This document shows positions 41,189 through 50,246 of a stretch of 64,000 nucleotides of DNA, one piece after another; position 1 is the first letter of the stretch, and every line of letters begins with the position of its first letter. This DNA comes from an uncultured Prevotella sp. GTDB taxonomy: Bacteria; Bacteroidota; Bacteroidia; Bacteroidales; Bacteroidaceae. The notes beneath the pieces were generated by a model, which did not search any database, was not told the DNA's origin, and saw nothing but the letters and a program-made list of their open reading frames with translations. A program made the position numbers and the translations under genes. Location of the stretch: contig CAKPZJ010000009.1 in the NCBI GenBank assembly GCA_934204655.1, positions 29,533-93,532 of the forward strand, in the 5' to 3' direction.

Positions 41189-43707
41189 ACATTACAGACA
41201 TACTACACACCACCCAGCTGCCAGCCGCCGACATAGCCGAGGCGGTCAACGAGGCGCTGAGCAACCATACCCAAGTGGTCGTAACGGCTCCACCAGGAGC
41301 CGGAAAATCGACCCTGTTGCCCCTGACCATCCTGAACGCTCTCAAGGAGGGCGGACGGGTGCTGATGTTGGAGCCCCGCCGGCTGGCAGCCCGCCAGATA
41401 GCCGAGCGCATGGCCACCCTGTTAGCCGAGCCTGTGGGCCAGACCGTGGGGTACCGCGTGCGGTTTGACACGCGGGTCTCGGCAGCCACTCGGATAGAGG
41501 TGCTTACCGAGGGCATACTCACCCGTATGCTGGTGGCCGACGCCACCCTCGACGGGGTAAGCGTGGTTATCTTCGACGAGTTTCACGAGCGCAGCATCAA
41601 CACCGACTTGGCACTGGCGCTAACCCGTGCGGCTCAGCAGATTATACGCCCCGACCTGCGCATCGTCATTATGTCGGCCACCATCGACACTACTACCCTC
41701 TGCCACACCCTACAGGCACCGCTCATCAGTTGCCAGGGCCGTATGTACGATGTACAGACCAACTATGCCGACCACGACACCGACCCGCGCGACATGGCGC
41801 AGGCTGTAGCGGCCACCGTGGCCCGTGCCCACCGTCAGCACGAGGGCGACATCCTGGCTTTTCTGCCTGGGCAAGCCGAGATAAACCTGTGCACGCAGCT
41901 ACTGGCCGACACACTGGCACCGACAGAGGTGTATCCACTATACGGGCAACTGTCGCCCGAACTGCAGCGGCGCGCCATAGCACCCTCGCCTCCCGGCCGA
42001 TGCAAGGTGGTGTTAGCCACGCCTATCGCCGAGACCTCTATCACCATCGAGGGAGTACGCATCGTAGTCGACTCGGGCCTGTGCAGGGCCTTGGTGTTCG
42101 ACCCACGTACCGGCCTGTCGCACCTGGCCACCACCCGTATCAGCCTGGACATGGCCACACAGCGGGCCGGACGTGCGGGGCGTGTAGCCGCCGGCGTGTG
42201 CTACCGGATGTGGGCCAAGGCTTCGGAGCACCTGATGGCGGCTCAGCGCAAGCCCGAGATTGAGGAAGCCGACCTGGCTCCCATGGTGCTGGATGTAGCC
42301 GCCTTTGGCGAGTCGCAGGTATCGGCGCTGCCCTGGATAACCCCGCCACCCACGGGCAATGTGGCCCGTGCCCAGCAGTTGCTCAGGCTGTTAGGGGCCA
42401 TAGACACCCAGGGCACCATTACCCCTCAGGGACGGGCCATGGCTGCCCTACCCTGCCACCCGCGTATCGCCCGCATGATAATGAGTGGTGCCACGGCTCA
42501 GCTGAAGGCGTTGGCCTGCGACATAGCGGCACTGCTCGAAGAGAAAGACCCCATGGGCGACGAGGCGGGTACCGACCTGCCTCTGCGCATAAGTGTCATG
42601 CGGGGCAAGCGGGCCCGCAATCTGACGGGACGGTGGGTGCGCATCGGACAGATAGCCCATGAGTACCGGCGCATGGTCCATGTGGCCGAGGACAACACGG
42701 CCGTAGACCCACAGGAGGTGGGCCTGTTAGTGGCCTATGCCTATCCGGAGCGCATAGCCATGGCTACCGACGGGATAGGTACCTACCGACTGGCGGGAGG
42801 GCAGACGGTGCGGATAGACCAGACAGACAGTATGTCGGCCCACCCCTGGCTGGCTATAGCGTCGCTCCATACGGGGCCGGGCGACGGCCGGGTGTTCTTA
42901 GCAGCACCCTTGGTGCCTGACAAACTGATGGGCACCGCGCTGGTTACGGAGCGCAGCAACCTGTCGTGGAACAGCAAGCAAAACGGAGTGGTGGCCCGGC
43001 GCGAGTGGCGTATCGGCCAACTGCTGATAGACAGCAAGCCGCTAACCAATGTAGACTCGCAGGAGGTTATCCGCGTGGTGTGCGAGGCTGTTAAGCACGA
43101 GGGGCTCAGCCTGCTGGACTGGAACGACCGCGTGAGCCAGCTCCAGCGCCGGGTAGCAGCCGTTTCGGCCTGGCATCCGGAGTTAGCCATACCCTGCCTG
43201 ACCACCGAGCATCTGCTGGCCACGGCCGACAGCTGGCTACCGTTCTATCTGGAGCAAGGCGGACGCCTGCTCTGTACCCTCAGCGACCTAAAGCGCATCA
43301 GCCTCAGCGAAGTGCTGTGGGCCCTGATACCCTACGAGCAGCAGCAAGACATCGACCGGCTGGCCCCCAGCCACATCCAGGTGCCCACGGGTAGCCAGAT
43401 ACGGGTAGACTACCGTCGGGGCGCCGAGGCTCCTGTGCTGAGCGTGCGCCTGCAGGAGTGTTTCGGGCTGGAACGTACTCCCTGTGTCGACAATGGCCGT
43501 CGGCCTGTGCTCATGGAACTGCTCTCGCCCGGCTTTAAGCCTGTACAGATGACCCAGGACCTGCAGAGCTTCTGGCAGAACACTTATTTTGAGGTGCGCA
43601 AGGAACTCCGCCGACGCTACCCTAAGCACTACTGGCCTGACAACCCCTTGGAGGCACAGGCTGTACGTGGGGTAAGGCGCACGCAGCCCAAAGGCAACCG
43701 TCAATAG
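41185..43707 (+). CDS. hrpB: ATP-dependent helicase HrpB (DEAH/DExH family)
   Basis: An 840-residue DExH helicase: P-loop APPGAGKST (35-43), LEPRRLAARQIAERM, DEFHER (131-136), MSATID, TPIAETSITIEG and the QRAGRAGR motif VI, then winged-helix/ratchet and a C-terminal HrpB domain. The DEFH box and length match HrpB rather than HrpA (~1300 residues). The cellular role of HrpB is poorly defined. It is translationally coupled to the DUF4186 gene by a four-base overlap. Confidence 0.94.
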   Translation: MNITDILHTTQLPAADIAEAVNEALSNHTQVVVTAPPGAGKSTLLPLTILNALKEGGRVLMLEPRRLAARQIAERMATLLAEPVGQTVGYRVRFDTRVSAATRIEVLTEGILTRMLVADATLDGVSVVIFDEFHERSINTDLALALTRAAQQIIRPDLRIVIMSATIDTTTLCHTLQAPLISCQGRMYDVQTNYADHDTDPRDMAQAVAATVARAHRQHEGDILAFLPGQAEINLCTQLLADTLAPTEVYPLYGQLSPELQRRAIAPSPPGRCKVVLATPIAETSITIEGVRIVVDSGLCRALVFDPRTGLSHLATTRISLDMATQRAGRAGRVAAGVCYRMWAKASEHLMAAQRKPEIEEADLAPMVLDVAAFGESQVSALPWITPPPTGNVARAQQLLRLLGAIDTQGTITPQGRAMAALPCHPRIARMIMSGATAQLKALACDIAALLEEKDPMGDEAGTDLPLRISVMRGKRARNLTGRWVRIGQIAHEYRRMVHVAEDNTAVDPQEVGLLVAYAYPERIAMATDGIGTYRLAGGQTVRIDQTDSMSAHPWLAIASLHTGPGDGRVFLAAPLVPDKLMGTALVTERSNLSWNSKQNGVVARREWRIGQLLIDSKPLTNVDSQEVIRVVCEAVKHEGLSLLDWNDRVSQLQRRVAAVSAWHPELAIPCLTTEHLLATADSWLPFYLEQGGRLLCTLSDLKRISLSEVLWALIPYEQQQDIDRLAPSHIQVPTGSQIRVDYRRGAEAPVLSVRLQECFGLERTPCVDNGRRPVLMELLSPGFKPVQMTQDLQSFWQNTYFEVRKELRRRYPKHYWPDNPLEAQAVRGVRRTQPKGNRQ

Positions 43708-43780
43708 CCATCGGGCGGGAGAAGCAGGTCAATGGATTATTTTTTCGGAGCTTTCAGCAGCTGATTATTAGTATTTTTTG

Positions 43781-43788
43781 TAAATTTG
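43781..43788 (+). promoter_or_regulatory. Redox-island promoter, -7 element TAAATTTG
   Basis: TAnnTTTG ending six bases before the ATG at 43795; the transcript would have practically no leader. Confidence 0.65.
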
Positions 43789-43794
43789 CACATT

Positions 43795-45333
43795 ATGATT
43801 AGAAAGATTAGGTTAACACTGGCCGTCATATTCTTCAGCCTTATCACGCTGCTGTTCCTCGACTTTACCGGAACGGTACACGCCTGGTTAGGATGGATGG
43901 CCAAGGTACAGTTTCTGCCGGCCGTACTGGCGCTCCATGTGGGCGTGGTGATTGGCCTGCTGGTTCTCACACTCCTGTTTGGCCGCATCTACTGTTCGGT
44001 GATATGCCCCTTGGGTGTCATGCAGGACATCATATCCTGGCTAAGCGGTCTGCGCAACAAGCGGCGTAAGCGGCTGCGCTTCTCCTATTCGCCCGCACGA
44101 TCGTGGCTGCGGTACACCATGTTAGTGGTGTTCGTCATCCTGTTAGTGGCAGGCGTGGGCTCGCTCTTCACGCTGCTGGCGCCGTACAGCGCGTACGGCC
44201 GCATAGCTCAGAATGTACTGCAGCCCATCTACCTGATGGTCAACAACGGGCTGGCCTATATCGCTACGCGGGTAGACAGCTACGCGTTCTACGAGCGCGA
44301 CGTGTGGGTGCGCTCGGTGGGTACCTTGGCGGTAGCCGTGGCCACATTATTAATAATAGGTGTACTGGCGTGGCGCAACGGGCGTACCTACTGTAACACT
44401 ATATGCCCTGTGGGCACCGTGCTGGGCTTTGTAGCCCGCTTTGCCTGGTTACGGGTGCGTATCGATGAGCATCGGTGTGTAAGCTGTGGGCTCTGCGCCA
44501 AGAGCTGCAAGGCTGCCTGTATAGATGCCAAGAACCACCACATAGACTACTCGCGCTGCGTGACCTGTGGCGACTGCCTGGGACACTGCCACAAGGGTGC
44601 CCTGCAATATGGGCGACCGGTTAAGCCTGTGGCAGCGACCATGGCTAACACGACAGAGACGGCCTCCAGCACTCCCGGAGCCACTGCCACACAGGCTGAG
44701 ATAGACACCTCGCGCCGCTCGTTCCTCTTGGCGGCAGCCGTGGCCACCACGACCGCTGCCATGGCGCAGGAAAAGAAGAAGATAGACGGTGGCCTGGCAG
44801 CCGTAGAGCAGAAGGAGGCTCCCCACCGTCAGACTCCCATCACCCCGCCGGGGTCGCTGTCGGCACAGCACATGGCGCAGCACTGCACGGCATGCCAGCT
44901 GTGCGTGGCCGAGTGTCCTAACGATGTACTGCGGCCATCGACCCAGTTACAGACATTCATGCAGCCCACCCTGTCGTACGAGCGGGGCTACTGCCGACCA
45001 GAGTGCCATCGCTGTAGCGAGGTCTGCCCGACGGGTGCCATCAAACCCATCAAGGCCGAGGACAAGTCGGCCATACAGATAGGCCACGCGGTATGGACCA
45101 AGAAGAACTGTATCGTATTTACGGATGGCGTGGCGTGTGGCAACTGTGCCCGCCACTGTCCGTCGGGGGCCATTATGATGGTGCCGACCGACCCCAAGGA
45201 CGACAACAGCCCCAAGTTTCCGGCTGTCAACCTGTCGCGCTGCATTGGCTGCGGTGCCTGCGAGAATGTCTGCCCTGCCCAGCCGTTCAGCGCTATACAC
45301 GTTGAGGGCCATGAGGTACACAAGTATATTTAG
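43795..45333 (+). CDS. NapH/NapG-like fusion: membrane polyferredoxin with internal twin-arginine motif
   Basis: A 512-residue protein. Residues ~1-215 form a NapH/CcoG-like membrane domain with four or five helices and the paired motifs YCSVICPLGV and YCNTICPVGT. Residues ~227-272 hold two 4Fe-4S motifs (CVSCGLCAKSCKAAC, CVTCGDCLGHCHKGA). Then comes an internal twin-arginine-like signal, SRRSFLLAAAVATTTAAMAQ (starting at residue 306), followed by a second polyferredoxin with motifs at CTACQLCVAECP, CHRCSEVCPTGA, CGNCARHCPSGA and CIGCGACENVCP. The order looks like NapH fused to a NapG-type exported ferredoxin. It should move electrons from the membrane to the periplasm. No Nap or nitrite reductase is nearby. 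Confidence 0.85.
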   Translation: MIRKIRLTLAVIFFSLITLLFLDFTGTVHAWLGWMAKVQFLPAVLALHVGVVIGLLVLTLLFGRIYCSVICPLGVMQDIISWLSGLRNKRRKRLRFSYSPARSWLRYTMLVVFVILLVAGVGSLFTLLAPYSAYGRIAQNVLQPIYLMVNNGLAYIATRVDSYAFYERDVWVRSVGTLAVAVATLLIIGVLAWRNGRTYCNTICPVGTVLGFVARFAWLRVRIDEHRCVSCGLCAKSCKAACIDAKNHHIDYSRCVTCGDCLGHCHKGALQYGRPVKPVAATMANTTETASSTPGATATQAEIDTSRRSFLLAAAVATTTAAMAQEKKKIDGGLAAVEQKEAPHRQTPITPPGSLSAQHMAQHCTACQLCVAECPNDVLRPSTQLQTFMQPTLSYERGYCRPECHRCSEVCPTGAIKPIKAEDKSAIQIGHAVWTKKNCIVFTDGVACGNCARHCPSGAIMMVPTDPKDDNSPKFPAVNLSRCIGCGACENVCPAQPFSAIHVEGHEVHKYI

Positions 45334-45359
45334 ACTACTACTATAAAGTTGTATTCACG

Positions 45360-46778
45360 ATGAAGAAAGAACTAAATAGACGTCAGTTTATCCAGTCGTT
45401 GGGCGCGGGCGCCGTGGTAGCCACGGGGCTGCTCGCCGCGTGCAAGGGTAAGCGCGACGAAGCTACTGCCAGCGGCACCTATCAGGACCCGCCGATTGGC
45501 AAGATGACCTACAGGGTTAACCCCAATACCCATGACCGCGTATCGATACTGGGCTACGGCATGATGAGACTTCCGGTGAAAGACGGAGGTACGGGGCGCG
45601 AGAACCCGGACGCCGAGATAGACCAGGAGATGGTGAACCGACAGATAGACTATGCCCTGGAGCATGGGGTAAACTACTTTGACACATCGCCAGCCTACTG
45701 CCAGGGCAAGTCGGAGGCTGCCACGGGCATAGCGCTGCACAGGCACAACCGCAAGGACTACCTGGTGGCCACCAAGCTGTCCAACTTTGCTCCGGAGACA
45801 TGGAGCACACAGGCATCTAAGGCCATGTTTGAAAATTCGCTCAAGGAATTGCAGGTCAGCTACGTCGACTATCTGCTGCTTCACGCCATCGGCATGGGCG
45901 ATGACGGTATGGGCGAGTTCTACAGCCGTTATATTGACAATGGGATACTCGACTGGCTGGTCGAACAGAAGAAGCGCGGGCGCATACGTAACCTGGGCTT
46001 CTCGTACCATGGCGACATCAAGGTCTTTGACCTGGCCCTCAAGTGGCACGACGAAGGCCGCTACCACTGGGACTTCGTACAGATAGAGCTCAACTATCTG
46101 GACTGGAACTACGCTAATGAGATAAACGACCGCAATACCGATGCCGTGTATCTCTACAGCGAACTGCACAAGCGCGGCATCCCCGCCGTCATCATGGAGC
46201 CTCTCTTAGGTGGCCGCCTGGCCAATGTGCCCGATAACATCGTCGCCAAGATGAAAGCCCGTGAACCCGAGAAGAGCGTAGCAAGCTGGGCCTTCCGCTT
46301 CGCTGGCTCCCCCAGCGGTGTACTATGCGTGCTGAGCGGTATGAGCTACATGGAGAATCTCAAAGAGAACCTGTGTACTTACTCGCCACTCCAGCCGCTC
46401 ACCAAAGAGGAAGACCAGTTCCTTATGGACATCGCCAAGGATATCTACAACCTGAACACCATTCCCTGTAATGAGTGCAACTACTGTATGCCATGTCCCT
46501 ACGGACTTAATATCCCTGCCATATTTGCCCATTACAACCGGTGTATCAAGGAGAGTAATCTGCCCAACAAGGGCGAGCAGGATCCAGACTACCGCAGGGC
46601 TCGCCGTGCTTTCCTGATAGGCTACGACCGACGTGTCCCTAAGCTGCGCCAGGCCAGCCATTGTGTCCAGTGTGGCGAGTGCGTCACCCACTGTCCCCAA
46701 CGCATCCAGATACCTGACGAACTGGCTAAGATAGATGCCTTTGTTGAGGAACTGAAGTTGAGTAGTGACACTTACTAA
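45360..46778 (+). CDS. Tat-exported lipoprotein: aldo/keto reductase fused to 4Fe-4S dicluster domain
   Basis: A 472-residue protein. The N-terminus MKKELNRRQFIQSLGAGAVV has a twin-arginine motif and ends in a lipobox LLAAC (Cys28), so it should be exported folded and lipid-anchored. Residues ~60-370 are an aldo/keto reductase barrel with an intact tetrad: Asp108 and Tyr113 (NYFDTSPAY), Lys139 (ATKLSNF), His175 (LLLHAIG). The C-terminus carries CNECNYCMPCPYGLNIP and CVQCGECVTHCPQRIQIP. It follows the polyferredoxin fusion by 26 bases, a likely electron partner. Substrate unknown. Confidence 0.88.
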   Translation: MKKELNRRQFIQSLGAGAVVATGLLAACKGKRDEATASGTYQDPPIGKMTYRVNPNTHDRVSILGYGMMRLPVKDGGTGRENPDAEIDQEMVNRQIDYALEHGVNYFDTSPAYCQGKSEAATGIALHRHNRKDYLVATKLSNFAPETWSTQASKAMFENSLKELQVSYVDYLLLHAIGMGDDGMGEFYSRYIDNGILDWLVEQKKRGRIRNLGFSYHGDIKVFDLALKWHDEGRYHWDFVQIELNYLDWNYANEINDRNTDAVYLYSELHKRGIPAVIMEPLLGGRLANVPDNIVAKMKAREPEKSVASWAFRFAGSPSGVLCVLSGMSYMENLKENLCTYSPLQPLTKEEDQFLMDIAKDIYNLNTIPCNECNYCMPCPYGLNIPAIFAHYNRCIKESNLPNKGEQDPDYRRARRAFLIGYDRRVPKLRQASHCVQCGECVTHCPQRIQIPDELAKIDAFVEELKLSSDTY

Positions 46779-46788
46779 CACCGGGGAT

Positions 46789-47286
46789 ATGGAGACAGCA
46801 CAACTCATAGACACGCTGATAGCAGGGGGCCACTCGTTGGTGGTAGGGAATACTTCTGGCAAGGTGGCCACCCTGTTGGCCGACAACCGGATAGCCACTG
46901 GTGTATGGGCGTTCGACGGACGGGGCGTAAGCGACCTGTTGCGGCTTACCGATACGGCTCCGGCCCTACTGCAAGGAGCCACCATAGCCGACAAGGTCGT
47001 GGGCAAGGCCGCCGCGGCTCTGCTGATACAGGCTGGGGTACACGCGGTATGGGCCGGAACCATAAGCCAGTCGGCCCTGACGCTCTTTGCCCAGTCGGCA
47101 ACCGCTACTGCGGATGGGGCGACCACCCCGGTATCGATAACGTATGCCACGGTGGTAGACCACATTATGAACCGCGACCTAACAGACTGGTGCCCCATGG
47201 AGCGGGCCTGCTATGAGTCGCCCACGGTGGCTGACAGCATCGCCAAGATACGTGCCAAACTGGCCGAAATGAGAGGAAACAAATAA
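46789..47286 (+). CDS. DUF1893 protein
   Basis: A 165-residue cytoplasmic protein that matches what I know of DUF1893 (cytidine-deaminase-like fold): HSLVVGNTSGKVATLLADNR, FDGRGVSDLLRL, LLQGATIADKVVGKAAAALL and the motif DWCPMERACYES, with the conserved Cys in CPME. Enzymatic activity has not been shown for the family to my knowledge. I start at METAQLID, 10 bases after the reductase stop and preceded by GGGG; an in-frame ATG at 46765 would overlap the reductase. Third gene of the redox island. Confidence 0.8.
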   Translation: METAQLIDTLIAGGHSLVVGNTSGKVATLLADNRIATGVWAFDGRGVSDLLRLTDTAPALLQGATIADKVVGKAAAALLIQAGVHAVWAGTISQSALTLFAQSATATADGATTPVSITYATVVDHIMNRDLTDWCPMERACYESPTVADSIAKIRAKLAEMRGNK

Positions 47287-47320
47287 TAGATACACATCAA
47301 CCATCATAAAAATAATCGTT

Positions 47321-47833
47321 ATGACACAGCAAACCATCAATCTATATCAGTATGGCTACAAGGAAGCTAAAACCTACATCACGGCAGCTCTCTTTGTGGT
47401 GGGCAATATCCTGCTGCCCCAGTTGGCACACACCGTACACATGGGTGGCATGATATGGTTACCCATTTACTTCTTCACGCTCATCGGGGCTTATAAATAT
47501 GGCTGGCGCGTAGGACTGCTCACGGCCGTGGCCTCGCCCGTGATAAACCACCTGTTGTTCGGCATGCCTCCTGTGGCCATGCTGCCGGCCATCCTTACCA
47601 AATCGGTACTCTTGGCGCTGGCTGGAGGTTATGCGGCTAAGCGATACCAAACCGTTAACATAGCCACGTTAGCCAGTGTAGTGCTGTTCTATCAGTTGGT
47701 GGGCTCGGTGGCCGAATGGGGCTACACAGGCAGTATGGCGGCAGCCCTCCAGGACATACGCATCGGTCTGCCAGGTATGGCCCTGCAGATAGTGGGCGGT
47801 TATCTGGTTATCAGATACCTGCTGCGTAAGTAG
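47321..47833 (+). CDS. ECF-type transporter substrate-binding (S) component
   Basis: A 170-residue membrane protein with about six hydrophobic helices (TYITAALFVVGNILLPQLAH, WLPIYFFTLIGAYKYGWRVG, LLTAVASPVINHLLFGMPPV, ATLASVVLFYQLVGS). This size and pattern fit an S component of an energy-coupling-factor vitamin transporter; the fold call is moderate and the ligand unknown. No EcfA/EcfT genes are adjacent, so it would use a shared module. It follows the DUF1893 gene by 34 bases and ends the island before a strong terminator. Confidence 0.75.
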   Translation: MTQQTINLYQYGYKEAKTYITAALFVVGNILLPQLAHTVHMGGMIWLPIYFFTLIGAYKYGWRVGLLTAVASPVINHLLFGMPPVAMLPAILTKSVLLALAGGYAAKRYQTVNIATLASVVLFYQLVGSVAEWGYTGSMAAALQDIRIGLPGMALQIVGGYLVIRYLLRK

Positions 47834-47880
47834 GCCGACCACTCCCCCACCGTCCATCCATGGTGATGGGCCATCATACA

Positions 47881-47918
47881 GTGAGCCCCGGAAACATAGA
47901 CTTGCTTCCGGGGCTCAC
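47881..47918. terminator. Bidirectional terminator between the ECF and POT genes
   Basis: Perfect 13-bp stem GTGAGCCCCGGAA / TTCCGGGGCTCAC with a 12-base loop, then TTATTT on the + strand; between convergent genes. Confidence 0.85.
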
Positions 47919-47945
47919 CTTATTTATATATATAACCGTCAGAAC

Positions 47946-49496
47946 TTACTCGGTCATGGCCTTCAGCTTTTTGAGCAGGGCAAACATGACCACGGCACTT
48001 ATCAGGCACAGCGCTATAAGTATGCCCCAATTGTACATCAGCGGGATGCGGTTCCACAGCATCGAGGGGATGGAGCTCAGATAATTACCGATGGCCGTGG
48101 CTACAAACCAACCGCCCATCATAAGTCCCTTGTACTTGGGGGGAGCCACCTTAGATACAAATGAGATGCCCATAGGCGACAGCAGCAGTTCGGCCAGCGT
48201 CAGGGTAAAGTAGGTAGATATAAGCCAGCCCGGCGAGAGGATACTCTGTGTCTTATCGCCCAAGTCCATCGGCGAGATGAGGTTCGTAGAGGCTAAGGTG
48301 ATAACTCCGAAGCCCAAGGCAGCTACCAGCATACCCCAGGCGATACGGGTGGGCGCGCTCACTTCCTTACCCTTGTTAGCCAAGGCACCAAAGAACACCA
48401 TACTAAACGGCGTGAGTGCCACCACGAAGAACGGGTTAAACTGCTGGAAGTCTGATGGCTGCGCATAGGTGGGATTGGCCATCGTAGCGTAAAGCGCGTA
48501 GGCACCAGAGAGCAGCAGCACGGTTACCACGCCGCAGATGGCACGGCTCTTGATATGCTTAGACTGGAAAGTGGCAAATCCGGTATATACCGCGATGGCT
48601 ATGAGCGCCAAACTGAATATGTTGAAGCTAATACGCATGGGGCCCGACACGGTAAGGTCGGTGTACTTCTTAGCAAAGAACGTCAGGGCGGAGCCATTCT
48701 GATGGAAAGCCATCCAGAAGAATATCACCACGGCAAAAACGAGCAGCAGGGCTACGATGCGGTCCTTGGTCTGCTTCGGGGTGAGCTGCTCTACCTGAAC
48801 CGCCTGCTCCTTGGCTTGCTTGGCAGTGATGTCGGCATGCTTAAACCAGCTTCGGCAGGCAAAATAGATAACGGCCGAGATGATAAGCGACACACAGGCC
48901 ACACCGAAACACAGACCATAAGCGCCGTAGAGAGCTGACAGGTAGTCGGGATTGGTGCAGGCAGCATCGTACTGGAAGCCAAACTGAGCCAGGTAGAGGT
49001 TGGTAATCCACTTAGCCATAGACGGGGCAAACATGGCGCCTATGTTGATGGCCATATAGAACAGGCTGAAGGCTGCATCGCGGCGCGCGGCATACTTGGG
49101 GCTGTCATACAGATTGCCCACGAGCACCTGCAGGTTGCCCTTGAACAGGCCCGTACCCAGCGAGACGCAGGCCAGACCTGCAAACATGGACACCTTGCCT
49201 ACCACATCGGGACTGGTAGGTATGGCGAGGCCCAGATAACCTAAGAACATGGTGGCGAAACCGATAGTGACACACTTGCCATAACCAATCTTATCGGCCA
49301 GCATACCGCCAAAAAGCGGGGCAAAATAAACTACTGCCAGGAAAATGGCATACACCTGTCCCGCCTGCGACTCAGTCCATCCGAACTTAGCCTGCATGAA
49401 CAGCGTAAAGATGGCAAGCATGGTATAATAACCAAAACGCTCACCTGTGTTGGCCAGAGCCAACGCATAAAGACCTTTGGGTTGTCCTTCAAACAT
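47946..49496 (-). CDS. Peptide MFS transporter (POT/PTR family)
   Basis: A 516-residue proton-coupled di-/tripeptide importer with about 14 helices. Family marks: the N-terminal ANTGERFGYYTMLAIFTLFM with the ExxERF-like motif (GERFGYY), the PTR2 signature FSLFYMAINIGAMFAPSMA, and FFWMAFHQNGSALTFFAKK. It is last of three leftward genes (LysM/binding protein, PorT-like barrel, POT) with a six-base gap. Peptide uptake fits an asaccharolytic or mixed gut lifestyle, which is inference. Confidence 0.93.
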   Translation of the reverse strand: MFEGQPKGLYALALANTGERFGYYTMLAIFTLFMQAKFGWTESQAGQVYAIFLAVVYFAPLFGGMLADKIGYGKCVTIGFATMFLGYLGLAIPTSPDVVGKVSMFAGLACVSLGTGLFKGNLQVLVGNLYDSPKYAARRDAAFSLFYMAINIGAMFAPSMAKWITNLYLAQFGFQYDAACTNPDYLSALYGAYGLCFGVACVSLIISAVIYFACRSWFKHADITAKQAKEQAVQVEQLTPKQTKDRIVALLLVFAVVIFFWMAFHQNGSALTFFAKKYTDLTVSGPMRISFNIFSLALIAIAVYTGFATFQSKHIKSRAICGVVTVLLLSGAYALYATMANPTYAQPSDFQQFNPFFVVALTPFSMVFFGALANKGKEVSAPTRIAWGMLVAALGFGVITLASTNLISPMDLGDKTQSILSPGWLISTYFTLTLAELLLSPMGISFVSKVAPPKYKGLMMGGWFVATAIGNYLSSIPSMLWNRIPLMYNWGILIALCLISAVVMFALLKKLKAMTE

Positions 49497-49502
49497 AATT
49501 AC

Positions 49503-50246
49503 TTATTTTTTGGTTTTAGTGATGTCAAATAGATAAGCCGCCTTAATCACGATGTTTCCAAAGTTGGAGCTGCCGAAAAAATCTCGCTTCGAGTCGCCGT
49601 AAATGTTACCCAGCCCATAGTAGTAGCGGGCTTCTACCAAGATGTGGCCGGCTTTGGGAATACTATACTCGGCTCCCAGACCTACGGCGATACCGTAGTC
49701 AAACTTATTCTGAACCGCCATGGTGTCCTGAGCCACCACGGTAGACACGCGGTCGTCAGTATTGCGGTCAGCGAGGTTGAAATTGGTCTTGGTAGACTCA
49801 CTCATGTACACTCCGAACTGCGGCCCAAGGTTTACGAAGAAGTTAAGACCCTTGTGCTCACGGCCCCAGGCTAAATGGGCCATGACAGGCACCTGGATAT
49901 AGTTAATCGTACGGCTGTAGTCTTCGGGCAGCCCAGTCACCTTGTTTATCACGGGCTGATTGGAGCGGTCCAGTATTTTCTCCTTCCATCCCAATGAGGC
50001 ATAGTTGACCTCTGCGTAGACCGAGGCGATGGTTTTAAAATATTTCTCGCAGACATAGCGCATAGCCAAGCCACCCGTTATGCCTCCATGTTGGCCTTGC
50101 TGAACCTTGGGGCTAAAACTTACGCTGCTCATCACGTATCCCCCATTTACGCCCACCGACAAGTCGTTGCGGTACTCGCCTATCTGTGCCTGTAGAGCTG
50201 TCTGCCACATGGCCATAAGGGCTATTAGTATTAGTAGTCGTCTCAT
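49503..50246 (-). CDS. PorT-family outer-membrane beta-barrel protein
   Basis: A 247-residue secreted protein: signal peptide MRRLLILIALMAMWQTALQAQ, then alternating amphipathic strands typical of an eight-stranded barrel (LSVGVNGGYVMSSVSFSP, INYIQVPVMAHLAWG, FFVNLGPQFGVYM, FDYGIAVGLGAEYSI, ILVEARYYYGLGNIY). The LP...NYIQVPVM and NLGPQFG patterns match the PorT/outer-membrane barrel family. Whether it is a true T9SS PorT or a generic paralogue is undecided. Its ATG overlaps the LysM gene stop by one base. Confidence 0.8.
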   Translation of the reverse strand: MRRLLILIALMAMWQTALQAQIGEYRNDLSVGVNGGYVMSSVSFSPKVQQGQHGGITGGLAMRYVCEKYFKTIASVYAEVNYASLGWKEKILDRSNQPVINKVTGLPEDYSRTINYIQVPVMAHLAWGREHKGLNFFVNLGPQFGVYMSESTKTNFNLADRNTDDRVSTVVAQDTMAVQNKFDYGIAVGLGAEYSIPKAGHILVEARYYYGLGNIYGDSKRDFFGSSNFGNIVIKAAYLFDITKTKK

